Shown here piece after piece: positions 63,962 to 64,000 of a DNA stretch of 64,000 nucleotides (positions within the stretch are counted from its first letter, which is position 1; each line of letters opens with the position of its first letter). Source of the DNA: Pseudoalteromonas luteoviolacea (GTDB lineage Bacteria > Pseudomonadota > Gammaproteobacteria > Enterobacterales > Alteromonadaceae); the NCBI RefSeq assembly GCF_021654285.1, contig NZ_JAKFZS010000017.1, positions 1 to 64,000 on the forward strand, written 5' to 3'. Made by a program: the position numbers and the translations under genes. The notes beneath the pieces are model-generated. The model was not told where the DNA came from. It searched no databases and worked only from the letters and a program-made list of their open reading frames with translations.

Positions 63962-64000
63962 AGTAAACCTAGAAATCCTATTCAACGTTTAAATTTTAAG

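Larger units (their letters stand above)
53817..64000 (+). mobile_element. Tn7-like transposon inserted in comM (right end outside window)
   Basis: The element begins at about 53817 within comM. It carries tnsA, tnsB, tnsC, tniQ and a TniE/TnsE-position gene in order, with a Cas2-like gene between tnsC and tniQ and a hybrid kinase as further content. Its left terminus is TGACAAT followed by spaced 20-bp repeats. Integration into comM and a tnsA-B-C-D-E-like order match the Tn6022/AbaR backbone family in Acinetobacter. The other terminus and the rest of comM are not in the window, so total length is unknown. The region is visibly AT-richer than the core genome. Confidence 0.88.

Noticed and set aside
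53817..64000. CRISPR-associated transposon (CAST)
   Set aside because: There is a Cas2-like protein but no Cas12k, Cascade genes, cas1 or repeat-spacer array anywhere in the window.
1..64000. tRNA or rRNA genes
   Set aside because: I looked for tRNA-like T-loops (GGTTCGAATCC type) and rRNA signatures and found none that I can support. A GTTCGAATC at about 57351 lacks the rest of a tRNA cloverleaf.

Overview
The window looks like the chromosome of a marine gammaproteobacterium, most likely Pseudoalteromonas or a close relative. This is inferred from gene order and protein resemblance, not from a database search. Positions 1-53225 are almost entirely core genome. An acquired element runs from about 53817 to beyond the right edge of the window.

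Layout. (i) 18-4690, minus strand: murA, ibaG and mlaBCDEF, the first peptidoglycan precursor enzyme plus the phospholipid retrograde transport system. (ii) 4925-12672, plus strand: yrbG-kdsD-kdsC-lptC-lptA-lptB-rpoN-hpf-ptsN-rapZ-ptsO, a tightly packed series covering Kdo synthesis, LPS export, sigma-54 and the nitrogen PTS. (iii) 12973-16386: mgtE and darP (yjgA) on plus, with pmbA on minus. (iv) 16429-27174, minus strand: mreB-mreC-mreD-maf-rng-yhdP-nitrilase-tldD, with short overlaps or short gaps. (v) 27299-32078: a coiled-coil/PEGA/formylglycine-generating-enzyme-fold protein, a PLP desulfhydrase/deaminase and a catalytically degenerate CsrD/MshH homologue. (vi) 32422-39001: a 48-codon small ORF, ssb, yajR, a periplasmic binding protein, and uvrA behind a clear LexA box. 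(vii) 39072-53229: mixed housekeeping and membrane genes: thioesterase, 2OG-Fe(II) oxygenase, yacL, AEC carrier, a lipoprotein, AtoE-type transporter, M50 protease, REC-EAL protein, CNNM/CBS protein, S9 peptidase and an orphan OmpR-type regulator.

The accessory part is a Tn7-like transposon inserted inside comM (yifB). Only the 3' third of comM remains in the window (53226-53816, minus strand). At the junction there is a short TGACAAT terminus followed by four spaced, related 20-bp sites that I read as TnsB-binding repeats. The last of these ends 3 bp before tnsA. Then come tnsA, tnsB, tnsC, a convergent 93-codon gene resembling standalone Cas2-like/SinR proteins, tniQ (TnsD-type), and a 666-residue protein in the position of TniE/TnsE. 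A three-PAS hybrid histidine kinase follows as apparent cargo. The right end, the target duplication and the 5' part of comM lie outside the window. The layout matches the comM-targeting Tn6022/AbaR backbone family known from Acinetobacter. The Cas2-like gene within the transposition module, the large uncharacterised TniE/TnsE-like protein and the sensor-kinase cargo are the parts most worth following up.
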